A model generated the notes under the pieces. It did not search any database, was not told where the DNA came from, and saw nothing but the letters and a program-made list of their open reading frames with translations. This document shows positions 19,009 to 26,162 of a DNA stretch of 64,000 bases, piece after piece. Where the stretch lies: positions 1 to 64,000 of the forward strand of contig JBGOEJ010000016.1 in NCBI GenBank assembly GCA_041446545.1, written 5' to 3'. This DNA is from Fervidibacter canadensis (GTDB lineage Bacteria > Armatimonadota > Fervidibacteria > Fervidibacterales > Fervidibacteraceae). The translations under genes were made by a program, and so were the position numbers. Each line of letters begins with the position of its first letter. The stretch's first letter is position 1.

Positions 19009-19014
19009 AGTTTC

Positions 19015-20157
19015 ATGCCCTCCTTGCTCCGAACACCCCTTTTTACCGCCCACCAGCGGGCAGGAGCAAAAGTCGTTGAATTTGCGGGCTGGGAAATGCC
19101 CTTGCATTACGGTAGCATCTTGGAGGAAGCCCGCACCGTTCGGTCGTCTTGCGGCATGTTTGATGTCAGCCACATGGGACGGTTGATGGTGAAAGGGGGC
19201 AGAGGACAAGGGACAAGGGATAAGCAAGGTGACGACAATGTCGCAAAAGCGCTGGATTGGCTGGTGACGATGGATGTCAGTGGGATGGCGGTCGGGCAGG
19301 TGCGCTACGGCTTTTTGTGCAACGAGCGGGGTGGCATCGTTGATGACTTGACTATTGCGAGGTTGGGAGAAAGCAAGTTCCTTCTCGTCGTCAACGCCGC
19401 CCGTCGCGAGGTTGACTTCGCTTGGATGAGGCAACATTCGCCCGCCGATATTGAACTCGTTGACCGAACTTTTGAGACGGCGATGATCGCCGTGCAAGGA
19501 CCTGATGCCATCGCAGTTGTGGACGAACTGTCAAGGGGCGAATTGAAACCGTCTTCGCTAAGGCGCTTTCGCCTCGGCGAGTTTGATTTGTCGGGAGTTC
19601 GCTGCCTGATTTCCCGAACGGGCTACACGGGGGAAGATGGCGTGGAAATCGTTTGCCCATCTGACGCTGCCGAGCGAATTTGGGAGACCTTGCGGATGAA
19701 GGGCGTCGCCCCGTGTGGGTTGGGCGCACGGGACATTTTGCGGTTGGAAGCGGGGCTTTGCCTTTACGGGCACGACCTTTCAGAAGACATCACGCCAGCG
19801 GAAGCCGACCTGATGCGGTTTGTTGCGATGGAGAAACCCTTCATCGGGCGAGAAGGCATTGAAGCCCAATTGCGTGATGGCATCAAACGCAAGCGAGTCG
19901 GGCTGAAATTAAACACCCGCGCCGCTGCCCGCGAAGGTTCAACCGTTTTGGGCGACGGACACCCTATCGGCTTCGTGACCAGCGGCGTCTTCTCGCCTCA
20001 CCTGAACACCGCCATCGCGATGGCGTATGTAGCGACAGAATGGGCACAAGTGGGCACAAAAGTTCAAGTGCTCGTGCGAGGTCAACCCGCCGACGCCGAA
20101 ATTGTCTCTATGCCCTTCTTGCCCTTGCCGTCGCACTCAGAAAAGGGGTGTCAATAA
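19015..20157 (+). CDS. gcvT: Glycine cleavage system aminomethyltransferase (T-protein)
   Basis: A 380-residue GcvT. It transfers the methylene group from the aminomethyl-lipoyl H-protein to tetrahydrofolate, releasing ammonia. Conserved landmarks are LRTPLFTAHQRAGAKVVEFAGWEMP-type N-terminus, MFDVSHMG, ERGGIVDDLTI with the catalytic-type aspartate, GYTGEDGVEI and CGLGARDILRLEAGLCLYGHDL. No other gcv gene is adjacent. Residues about 61-70 are an extra GRGQGTRDKQ-like loop encoded by a GGGACAA-type heptanucleotide repeat, placed where other GcvT proteins have a short turn. The start ATG has GAGGAG 10 bases upstream, overlapping the stop region of the ParB-like gene. Confidence 0.93.
   Translation: MPSLLRTPLFTAHQRAGAKVVEFAGWEMPLHYGSILEEARTVRSSCGMFDVSHMGRLMVKGGRGQGTRDKQGDDNVAKALDWLVTMDVSGMAVGQVRYGFLCNERGGIVDDLTIARLGESKFLLVVNAARREVDFAWMRQHSPADIELVDRTFETAMIAVQGPDAIAVVDELSRGELKPSSLRRFRLGEFDLSGVRCLISRTGYTGEDGVEIVCPSDAAERIWETLRMKGVAPCGLGARDILRLEAGLCLYGHDLSEDITPAEADLMRFVAMEKPFIGREGIEAQLRDGIKRKRVGLKLNTRAAAREGSTVLGDGHPIGFVTSGVFSPHLNTAIAMAYVATEWAQVGTKVQVLVRGQPADAEIVSMPFLPLPSHSEKGCQ
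19196..19223 (+). repeat. Heptanucleotide tandem repeat inside gcvT
   Basis: Four 7-base units: GGGGCAG, AGGACAA, GGGACAA, GGGATAA. They are read in frame and add about ten residues between the conserved VSHMG strand and the ALDWLVTMDV helix of the T-protein. Same period and consensus as the other copies. Confidence 0.8.
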
Positions 20158-20225
20158 ATTCCTGCGGCTATTTGTGTCTGCCCTGCCCTTGCTTCAAAGG
20201 CTCCCAAACAGTTCCTTACCCTTGC

Positions 20226-20459
20226 TCACGGACTTGGCTTAGGTGCCTGAGGTGCTGGGGCTTTCGGTTGTTGGGGACCTTTAGGGCTTGGGATTGGAGC
20301 GGTGCGCGTTGGTGCCCCGTGAGAAGGCATCGGACCGTGAGCGCCTTCAGGCAGGGGCGCTGACTTGGGTTTAGAGAAATACCAATAAGCCACCGCCACA
20401 AGCACCAACACAACCACGATGACCGCGATGGCAACGCCAGTGGGGACTTCTCTCCGCAT
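20226..20459 (-). CDS. Small single-pass membrane protein with proline-rich tail (MRxEVPT family)
   Basis: A 77-residue protein: MRREVPTGVAIAVIV, one transmembrane segment of about 22 residues, then a Pro/Ala/Lys/Gly-rich tail (SPKGPQQPKAPAPQ). The product at 37895-38134 has the same plan and the same MR(R/K)EVPTxVA start, so this is a family. The N-terminus would be cytoplasmic and the tail outside. The ATG at 20459 follows GGAGGTGGTCAACC. It lies 35 bp after dnaN on the same strand. Function unknown. Confidence 0.7.
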   Translation of the reverse strand: MRREVPTGVAIAVIVVVLVLVAVAYWYFSKPKSAPLPEGAHGPMPSHGAPTRTAPIPSPKGPQQPKAPAPQAPKPSP

Positions 20460-20494
20460 GGTTGACCACCTCCGCTGCGCTCTTTTGTCGTCCT

Positions 20495-21664
20495 TCAAAA
20501 CCCTTCGCTACCAGGTAGGTGCATCGGCATGACGATGTAACGATAAGCCTCATCGCTCGTCGATTGCCACAAGGAGGCGGCAGTGTTGCTTTCTTGAAAC
20601 CGAGCCACCACCTCTCCTTCTCGCACGACCCCTAAAAATTCCGCCAAGTAAGGGTGCTGGAAGGCAATTTCATAAGCCATAGGTTCGCTGCGCCATTCTA
20701 TTCCGATGACCTCCCGTCCCACTTCCTCGTAACTGCCATATCCCGCTTCTATTGCCACCATCTCCAGTTCCTGCTCTTTGAGCCGCAAAATCACCCGATG
20801 GGGTGTCCGTTTTGTGGAGGGCTTGAAAATCGCCATGCGTCTCAATGCCGCTAACATTGCCCCCACTTTGATGACCACTTCGTGAGCAAAGTGGGTCGGG
20901 ATCACCCGCCGATAAGGGGGAAAAGTTCCCGTTAAAGCCGTTGAGATTGCTCGCCAAGAACTTGCTTCCCAAGCGACCAGATGCCCATCTTCACTCACTT
21001 GCCACCTCACCACGCCTGCCTTCTCCCATAGAGGCAGGATCACCTTTAACGGCTGCAGTGGCAAAGTCATTTGCAAAGGCGGGAACTCCTCCAAATCTAA
21101 AGTCACCAACGCCAACCGATGGGTGTCTGTTGTCACGATATCTAAGGGCTCTTGGTCACTGTCTTTGCGAAAATGCACCCCGGTGTAAATGCCCATCGTC
21201 GGGTCTGATGATGCCGCAAAGAGCACTTTCCGCACCGCCGTTGCCAGCACCTTTCCGTCCACTTCAAAAGCACCTTGCCAGATGGCTTCTGCAGGAAGTG
21301 GGAATTCGTCGGCAGGCAAGATAGGCAAGTGATAGACCGAACCCCCAAAACGGACGGTCAGCCGTCCTCCTTCCAACCCTGTCGGCTCTGGCGCTTCCAA
21401 AATGAGCGTTTCGTCCTTCAAGGAAGTGACCAATGCCCGCCATTCCTTTCCCGACACCGCCATCTTCCCATCTTCCTCTACTTCTGCCGCCACCGTCCAC
21501 TCCAGCCAAAAGTTCAAATTGGTCGCTGCCATCTTAAGTTCACCGTCTTTTGCCTCCAGCAAAATGTGCGACAAGATGGGCAATGTCGTTCGTGCCCCGA
21601 CGGTCGCAGCGGAGAGGAAACGAAGGGCTGTATCTAAAGCACTTCCCATCACCCGACACTGCAT
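20495..21664 (-). CDS. dnaN: DNA polymerase III sliding clamp (beta subunit)
   Basis: A 389-residue clamp protein. The three-domain layout is visible: first domain TTLPILSHILLEAKDGELKMAATNL, second LPADEFP ... ATAVRKVLFAASSDPTMGIYTGVHF and TTDTHRLAL, third with the end ASLWQSTSDEAYRYIVMPMHL. The ring holds replicative polymerase on DNA. The frame is open upstream to 21781, but ATG 21664 follows AGGAGG by 9 bases and fits the family's length. A sigma-70-like promoter stands at 21720-21748. No dnaA, recF or gyrB is next to it, so it is away from the usual origin cluster; a second dnaN elsewhere is possible. Confidence 0.9.
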   Translation of the reverse strand: MQCRVMGSALDTALRFLSAATVGARTTLPILSHILLEAKDGELKMAATNLNFWLEWTVAAEVEEDGKMAVSGKEWRALVTSLKDETLILEAPEPTGLEGGRLTVRFGGSVYHLPILPADEFPLPAEAIWQGAFEVDGKVLATAVRKVLFAASSDPTMGIYTGVHFRKDSDQEPLDIVTTDTHRLALVTLDLEEFPPLQMTLPLQPLKVILPLWEKAGVVRWQVSEDGHLVAWEASSWRAISTALTGTFPPYRRVIPTHFAHEVVIKVGAMLAALRRMAIFKPSTKRTPHRVILRLKEQELEMVAIEAGYGSYEEVGREVIGIEWRSEPMAYEIAFQHPYLAEFLGVVREGEVVARFQESNTAASLWQSTSDEAYRYIVMPMHLPGSEGF

Positions 21665-21719
21665 GACCGCGTGCCTCCTCCTTGCTTCGCTCATCATCCT
21701 CAAAACGGTCAGCGAGTTA

Positions 21720-21748
21720 AGGATAACTGTCAAAACGCTTCTCGTCAA
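21720..21748 (-). promoter_or_regulatory. Sigma-70-like promoter for dnaN
   Basis: On the minus strand TTGACG (21748-21743) and TATCCT (21725-21720) are separated by 17 bases, about 55 bases before the dnaN start. It falls in the 215-bp gap that separates dnaN from the thioredoxin-like gene, the only sizeable gap in this minus-strand run. Seen by eye only. Confidence 0.5.
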
Positions 21749-21785
21749 CCCGTCGGCTAATAGTTTGTCGCGGCTGCCCATTGGC

Positions 21786-21803
21786 GGGCATCAAGCCATG
21801 CCC
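21786..21803. other. Hairpin GGGCAT-6-ATGCCC between trx-like gene and dnaN
   Basis: Perfect 6-bp stem with a 6-base loop, flanked on both sides by a TTGGCGGG motif. It lies 80 bp downstream of the thioredoxin-like gene's stop on the minus strand. There is no U-tract, so intrinsic termination is doubtful; it may be a transcript-end structure. Confidence 0.3.
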
Positions 21804-21879
21804 TTTGGCGGGAAGGCAAAAGAAACGCCATTAACTTTGACGCCTCATTCCTTGAACCCTCGTAGGTGTCGCCTGAAAT

Positions 21880-22854
21880 TTACGGCTTTTTGAGGAGGGC
21901 AAGGACGACTTTCCTGACATCCTCAGGGGTGAACTGAAGGCTGCTGCTTCCGAAGGCGGTGACAATCTGCCGTTTCCCTTTGCCGGGCTCTTCCAATTCG
22001 TGCACGGTTTTACCGTTGATGACGACAGCGGGTCCTGAAAGGTTCAATTCATGGAGACGGGCTTGCCCCTCGCGGGTCGTCAAGGAATAGACCCGAATTG
22101 CCAACGCCTCGCCGTAGCGTTTTTTGAGGGGTTGCAGGGCTTCCACGGTGTTGGCAAAAAGCGGGTAAATAGAGGCTTGCTGGCTGGGAGTGAGGACTTC
22201 TACGACCACCTTGGCTTTGGGACTGACAGGTTCTTCTGGCAGGGTCATCGCGCCCGGTATCCCTAAAATTTGTCGCCCCTTCTTGCACAGTTTTTCCAAC
22301 ACTGCTGGCTCAAAGCCCTTGCCATACTGCCGTTGCAACTCTTGGTGGACGATCTCAATCAAGTCGGTGGAGTAGTAAGTGGACATAGGCTCATTGGGCT
22401 TGCGCTGGCAGACGACGGTTTGCTCCTTGCCGTTGCGCTTGACCTTCCACTCAAACTTGCCATTGACGAGGACAGTGGCGCAATGGATGCCATGCTTGGC
22501 TAATTCCTTTTGCCCTTGGGGCGAGTTCATATCGTAGAACTCCACCCGCACCCGCTTAGGGTCGGCTTTGGCGATTTCTTGCAAGATTTGCATCGTCTGC
22601 ATATGACAGGCGACACCCATCGGAACGACAGCGACAACGCGCACCTTTGCCTTCGGGTCTCCTAACTGTTGTCCGCTAGGACCGGCGACAAACTCTGTTT
22701 CTTGCGATTTACTGGTTTGGCTTTGAGCGACTTCTTCTTCGGGCAAGGGCAGTTCCTGCCCTTCCTGTGCCCGCTGGCTGAGGCGGTTCAGCCCGTAAAG
22801 GGCGGCGAAGGCGATGGCAATGATCACGACGATGCCTAACCGAGAGCCTTTCAT
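21880..22854 (-). CDS. Membrane-anchored protein with two thioredoxin-fold-like domains
   Basis: A 324-residue protein with an N-terminal membrane anchor (LGIVVIIAIAFAALYGL) and a Glu/Gln/Ser-rich linker. A first thioredoxin-like domain starts GDPKAKVRVVAVVPMGVACHMQTMQILQEIAK (residues about 63-95) and a second starts PKAKVVVEVLTPSQQASIYPLFANTVEAL. The CxxC of thioredoxins is replaced by CHMQT in the first and is absent in the second, so it is probably a binding or chaperone-like redox protein. The first domain resembles the product at 37343-37879. The ATGA overlap with the upstream thioredoxin gene implies coupling. The ATG follows AGGAGGTGTCGGGCG. Confidence 0.6.
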   Translation of the reverse strand: MKGSRLGIVVIIAIAFAALYGLNRLSQRAQEGQELPLPEEEVAQSQTSKSQETEFVAGPSGQQLGDPKAKVRVVAVVPMGVACHMQTMQILQEIAKADPKRVRVEFYDMNSPQGQKELAKHGIHCATVLVNGKFEWKVKRNGKEQTVVCQRKPNEPMSTYYSTDLIEIVHQELQRQYGKGFEPAVLEKLCKKGRQILGIPGAMTLPEEPVSPKAKVVVEVLTPSQQASIYPLFANTVEALQPLKKRYGEALAIRVYSLTTREGQARLHELNLSGPAVVINGKTVHELEEPGKGKRQIVTAFGSSSLQFTPEDVRKVVLALLKKP

Positions 22855-23120
22855 CGCCCGACACCTCCTATTTGTTGGCGCACCAAGCGCTCCAACCGTT
22901 CAGGGTCGGGCGCTCGTCGCACCGAAATGATAACGCCGTTGACGACAACTGTCGGCGTCATGACGACGCCAAATTTGTCGGCTTCTTCGTCCAGCACGCT
23001 AATGGTGCGCACGGACACCTCAGGATACTTTTGCGCCAGTTGCCCCGCTATCTCCCGCGCCCTCAGGCATTGCTCGCATGGTTCTACCGACTCAATGATG
23101 AGGATTTCAACTTTGCTCAT
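22851..23120 (-). CDS. Small thioredoxin-like protein with CEQC motif
   Basis: An 89-residue thioredoxin-fold protein: MSKVEILIIESVEPCEQCLRAREIAG, with Cys-x-x-Cys (PCEQC) after strand one, then VSVRTISVLDEEADKFGVVMTPTVVVNG with the cis-proline TPT. It looks like the glutaredoxin-like/thioredoxin_3 group that passes electrons to sulfur or metal systems. The ATG at 23120 lies after AAGGGGAC and in an ATGA overlap with the coiled-coil gene; the downstream gene also overlaps by ATGA. Three genes are thus tightly coupled behind the cysteine desulfurase gene. Confidence 0.8.
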   Translation of the reverse strand: MSKVEILIIESVEPCEQCLRAREIAGQLAQKYPEVSVRTISVLDEEADKFGVVMTPTVVVNGVIISVRRAPDPERLERLVRQQIGGVGR

Positions 23121-23371
23121 GGCTTGTCCCCTTGCCCACAGGGTAGTTGCCGATGAACCAAACAACGCGCTTGCAACACGATGTCGCTCAAGGAGATGCT
23201 ACTCCCTTTAAGCCGTGCCCCTACTTGCTCGCCCAGTCTCAATATTGCCTCTCCCGTCTCCCTTCGCTGTTTTTCGTCAATCGCCTGAACTCCCCAAAGT
23301 TCCTTAAGCGACGCGACTTCGCCTTCCAGTTTCTCCAAGCGTTTAACCAGTCCTTCCAGAACGGCGCTCAC
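23117..23371 (-). CDS. Short coiled-coil protein of unknown function
   Basis: An 84-residue protein. Residues 1-28 (VLEGLVKRLEKLEGEVASLKELWGV) have heptad leucine spacing typical of a coiled coil. The middle is helical (RRETGEAILRLGEQVGARLKG). The C-terminus (LPCGQGDKP) is partly encoded by a two-unit heptanucleotide repeat. GTG start at 23371 with GGAGG 9-10 bases upstream. It sits 17 bp after the cysteine desulfurase gene and overlaps the thioredoxin gene, so it belongs to that operon. No homology recognised. Confidence 0.55.
   Translation of the reverse strand: MSAVLEGLVKRLEKLEGEVASLKELWGVQAIDEKQRRETGEAILRLGEQVGARLKGSSISLSDIVLQARCLVHRQLPCGQGDKP
23124..23137 (-). repeat. Two heptanucleotide units at end of coiled-coil gene
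   Basis: Minus strand reads GGGCAAG then GGGACAA, matching the period and consensus of the longer copies. It encodes the GQGD of the coiled-coil protein's C-terminus and supplies the purine-rich ribosome binding region of the next gene. With only two units this could be chance. Confidence 0.4.
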
Positions 23372-23388
23372 GAGGTATCGCCTCCTTT

Positions 23389-24630
23389 TTATGCAACCCC
23401 AGCGCCTTCAAAGAAGCAAGGGCAGTTTTCGTCACAGACGCCGATTTCTTCGGGCAAGGTAATTTCCCGCAGCAAAGTCACGACTTCCTTCGTTTGCTCC
23501 AAAGCGTAATCAATGTCGTCGTCGGTCGTAAATTTGCCCCACGAAAAACGAACGGAACAAAAGGCAGCCATCTCACTCAATCCCATCGCCCTCAAAACAT
23601 GGGACGGTTTCAGCGAGCCCGAAGAACATGCCGAACCGACGGAAACGCAAATGCCCCGCTGCCCCAAATTGGCTTGCACCGCCAAAGCATCTGCGCCGAG
23701 GAGGCAAACATTTGCCGTTGACGGCAAAGTGTGTTTGCGGTGACCGTTAAGCCTCGTCATCGGCAACTCGTCCAGCAACCTCAAAAACCTCTTCCGCAAA
23801 TTCCAAAGGTGGTTCGTCACGACCTCAAAATCCCGCACAGCAATTTCGGCAGCCTTGCCGAGCCCGACGATGCCAGCGACATTTTCCGTCCCCGCCCTCA
23901 TCCCGTGCTCTTGATGACCGCCACGAAGCAACGGCGCAATCTCAACGCCTTTGCGGATGAAAAGTGCGCCGACGCCCTTTGGTCCGTAAAACTTGTGCGC
24001 CGAAAGAGCCAGCAAATCCACGCCCAACTCCTGAACATCAACGGGAACTTTCGCTATGGCTTGAACGGCATCGGTGTGCACCAAAACATCGGGACGCTTT
24101 GATTTGACCAAACGGGCAATTTCGGCGACAGGTTGAAGCGTCCCCGTCTCGTTGTTCGCCAGCATAACGGAAACGATGAGCGTGTCATCGGTCAAGGCTT
24201 CCAAAACGCTCTCTGGGTCAACCCGACATTGCCGGTCAACGGGCAAGCAAGTGACCTGAAAACCTTGCTCCTCCAGAAACCGACAAACGCCCAAGACGCA
24301 GGGATGCTCAATTTGCGTGGTGATGATGTGCCCTGCCTTGCGCCCCGCCAAGATCGTCGCCCCTAAAATCGCCATGTTGTTGGCTTCCGTTGCCCCGCTG
24401 GTGAAAACGATTTCGGATGGGTCGGAAGCGTTCAGCAACCGAGCGACTTTCTCGCGGGCATTTTCAACCGCCTTGCGCACCCTTCGCCCTGGCGGGTGAA
24501 CGCTTGATGGGTTGCCAAATTCATCGCTCAAAAAGGGCAGCATCGCTTCCCGAACTTCTGGGTCAATAGGCGTCGTTGCGTTGTAGTCCAAGTAAACTTC
24601 TCGCACTGCCACCTTCGTCGCTCCCGTCAT
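23389..24630 (-). CDS. iscS: Cysteine desulfurase (NifS/IscS class) with Cys-rich C-terminal tail
   Basis: A 413-residue PLP enzyme that takes sulfur from cysteine for Fe-S cluster or tRNA thiolation. Signature parts are YLDYNATTPIDPEV, SGATEANNMAILG, NNETGTLQPV, SAHKFYGPKG carrying the PLP lysine near residue 210, and GSACSSGS with the sulfur-accepting cysteine near 335. The C-terminus has an added GVCDENCPCFFEG, three cysteines in a C-x3-C-x-C pattern not usual in IscS. The ATG at 24630 follows AAGGAGG by 11 bases; GTG 24642 overlaps that site. It heads an operon with the coiled-coil and thioredoxin-fold genes. The symbol is by class; NifS is equally possible. Confidence 0.9.
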   Translation of the reverse strand: MTGATKVAVREVYLDYNATTPIDPEVREAMLPFLSDEFGNPSSVHPPGRRVRKAVENAREKVARLLNASDPSEIVFTSGATEANNMAILGATILAGRKAGHIITTQIEHPCVLGVCRFLEEQGFQVTCLPVDRQCRVDPESVLEALTDDTLIVSVMLANNETGTLQPVAEIARLVKSKRPDVLVHTDAVQAIAKVPVDVQELGVDLLALSAHKFYGPKGVGALFIRKGVEIAPLLRGGHQEHGMRAGTENVAGIVGLGKAAEIAVRDFEVVTNHLWNLRKRFLRLLDELPMTRLNGHRKHTLPSTANVCLLGADALAVQANLGQRGICVSVGSACSSGSLKPSHVLRAMGLSEMAAFCSVRFSWGKFTTDDDIDYALEQTKEVVTLLREITLPEEIGVCDENCPCFFEGAGVA

Positions 24631-24654
24631 CGTGATGGGCACCTCCTTGCCTTC

Positions 24655-25308
24655 TCACGCTTGCGCCTTGCCCATGATGATTTGCAGGCATTCCGTCGGG
24701 TCGGGCAATTCTTTTTGCCAAAGCCATTCCACTCGCAGCCAGAAACCTTTCAAAACTTGCGAACGCAAAACACCCTTCGTCTTCGTCTCGCTCCGATAGC
24801 GCTTGCCTACCCTCCGAAAGACCGTCACCTGCTCCCGCTCAAAATCCACCAACCAAATCTCGCCCACTCCCGCCTCCCCGTAAACCTTCCGCTTTTCGCC
24901 GAGATCGTAACGACGGGTGCTTTCCGAGACAATCTCCACGACCAAATCGGGTGCCCCTTCAATGGCTTTTTCGGTGATGAGATGAGCCCGCTCTAAACGA
25001 ACCGCTGCGATGTCGGTCTTTACCTTCTGACATCCCCCCAAATGCACCGTCGCCATGGAGCCCAAAACCTTTGCCTGCTTTGTTCGGATGCCGAAGATAC
25101 GCATCAGCGGGAACAGGAAACCGAAGACATCTTCGTGCCTTGTCTTTTCGGGCGAGTGCACAATCATCACCCCGTCAATCAATTCCGCCTTGACATCCTC
25201 CTCAAGTGCCGTCAAAGCGTCGTAGAGCGCCTCGCTGACGCCTTCAATCCAAAGGGGTTTCGGCGACTCTATGACTTGATGTCCGAACCGAACTTCAACC
25301 AGCGCCAT
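24655..25308 (-). CDS. Uma2 family putative endonuclease
   Basis: A 217-residue protein of the Uma2/DUF820 family, a PD-(D/E)xK restriction-endonuclease-like fold. Visible landmarks are VKAELIDGVMIVHSP, KTDIAAVRLE (aspartate), APDLVVEIVSESTRRYDLGEKRKVYGEAGVGEIWLVD with the ExVS and K/D catalytic-type positions, and a beta-rich C-terminus. The family is abundant in cyanobacteria and Armatimonadota and its function is not established. ATG 25308 follows AGGTGAG by 7 bases. It lies 24 bp upstream of iscS on the same strand but a functional link is not evident. Confidence 0.8.
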   Translation of the reverse strand: MALVEVRFGHQVIESPKPLWIEGVSEALYDALTALEEDVKAELIDGVMIVHSPEKTRHEDVFGFLFPLMRIFGIRTKQAKVLGSMATVHLGGCQKVKTDIAAVRLERAHLITEKAIEGAPDLVVEIVSESTRRYDLGEKRKVYGEAGVGEIWLVDFEREQVTVFRRVGKRYRSETKTKGVLRSQVLKGFWLRVEWLWQKELPDPTECLQIIMGKAQA

Positions 25309-25353
25309 CGTGCGTCTCACCTACCTTCGGTTGCGGAATAGGTTTGTGCTCCC

Positions 25354-26127
25354 TTACGGTTGCCCTAACTGTTGCCTCACCCAATTGCGGATTTGTTCGG
25401 CTTGCTGTATTCGCTCTTGGGCGATGTTGGCGTTAAAGACCTCGTAAGGCGCAGCCCCTGCCAAGTCAGGGTAACGGGCACGAAAGTAATCTTCCGTCAA
25501 GGGTTTGCCAATCGCAGCCAAATCGGCGGGAGCGCCCAAAGCCATCGCCAAGCATTGCAAGTCATGAGTTCGTGGCGGCAAGGTTTGGAAGCGGGCGATG
25601 TATAGGGCTTTCAAGAACTTCTCCGCCACTTGTTGGGCGAAAACGGCAGCACCGTCAAAATCATCCTGAGCAAAGAGCCGCCTTGCCCTGTCCAACTCTC
25701 GCTCGCCTTGCCTAAGCCACATTTGCACTTGCTCTTCAATCGTCATGACGCCAGTCACCTCTTCATCGGGCAGCAACTCCCCTCGCAAAATCCAAACCCC
25801 TTCCCGACAAGCCTCGGCGACGACCCCGACTTGCCGCCTGAACCGCTCAAACTCCATCACTGTCAAGCACCAAGCATCAACCCTCAAATGCCACGAGACC
25901 GCTTCGTTGAACTTTCTGGCTCGCTCCAGAAACGGGATTCCCTCAAAAGCGTCGGAGACGACCATCAAGTCAATGTCGCTATCTTCCCTTGCCGTCCCGT
26001 TGACCCTTGAGCCGAAGGCGATGATGTGCTTTGGCTCAAACAACTGCAAAATCCTGTCCAAGTTCGCCTCTATGTAGTGACGAAGTTCGGCGTCTTGGAT
26101 TTCAACTTCAAGCCCTTTCGCCATCAT
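25354..26127 (-). CDS. Nucleotidyltransferase-HEPN fusion protein
   Basis: A 257-residue two-domain protein. The N-terminal MNT nucleotidyltransferase has GSRVNGTAREDSDIDLMVV (GS at about 39-40, catalytic-type aspartates at 51 and 53). From about residue 127 a HEPN domain runs: IEEQVQMWLRQGERELDRARRLF, AAVFAQQVAEKFLKALYIA, RFQTLPPRTHDL. The R-x4-6-H type RNase motif could be R-T-H or the arginine at 179 with His188. Usually MNT (antitoxin) and HEPN (toxin) are separate genes; here they are one chain, so the nuclease may be controlled in cis. Two adjacent ATGs (26127, 26124) follow GAAGGTGG; either may be used. Confidence 0.75.
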   Translation of the reverse strand: MMAKGLEVEIQDAELRHYIEANLDRILQLFEPKHIIAFGSRVNGTAREDSDIDLMVVSDAFEGIPFLERARKFNEAVSWHLRVDAWCLTVMEFERFRRQVGVVAEACREGVWILRGELLPDEEVTGVMTIEEQVQMWLRQGERELDRARRLFAQDDFDGAAVFAQQVAEKFLKALYIARFQTLPPRTHDLQCLAMALGAPADLAAIGKPLTEDYFRARYPDLAGAAPYEVFNANIAQERIQQAEQIRNWVRQQLGQP

Positions 26128-26162
26128 GAGCCACCTTCGTGTCAAGCAAAGCCTGCACGCCC

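Noticed and set aside
20495..21879. Replication origin next to dnaN
   Set aside because: No dnaA gene and no cluster of TTATCCACA boxes; the TTATCCTTA near the promoter is a single poor match.
21402..21893. Plus-strand reading frame opposite dnaN
   Set aside because: It mirrors dnaN on the other strand, has no ribosome binding site and no recognisable protein features.
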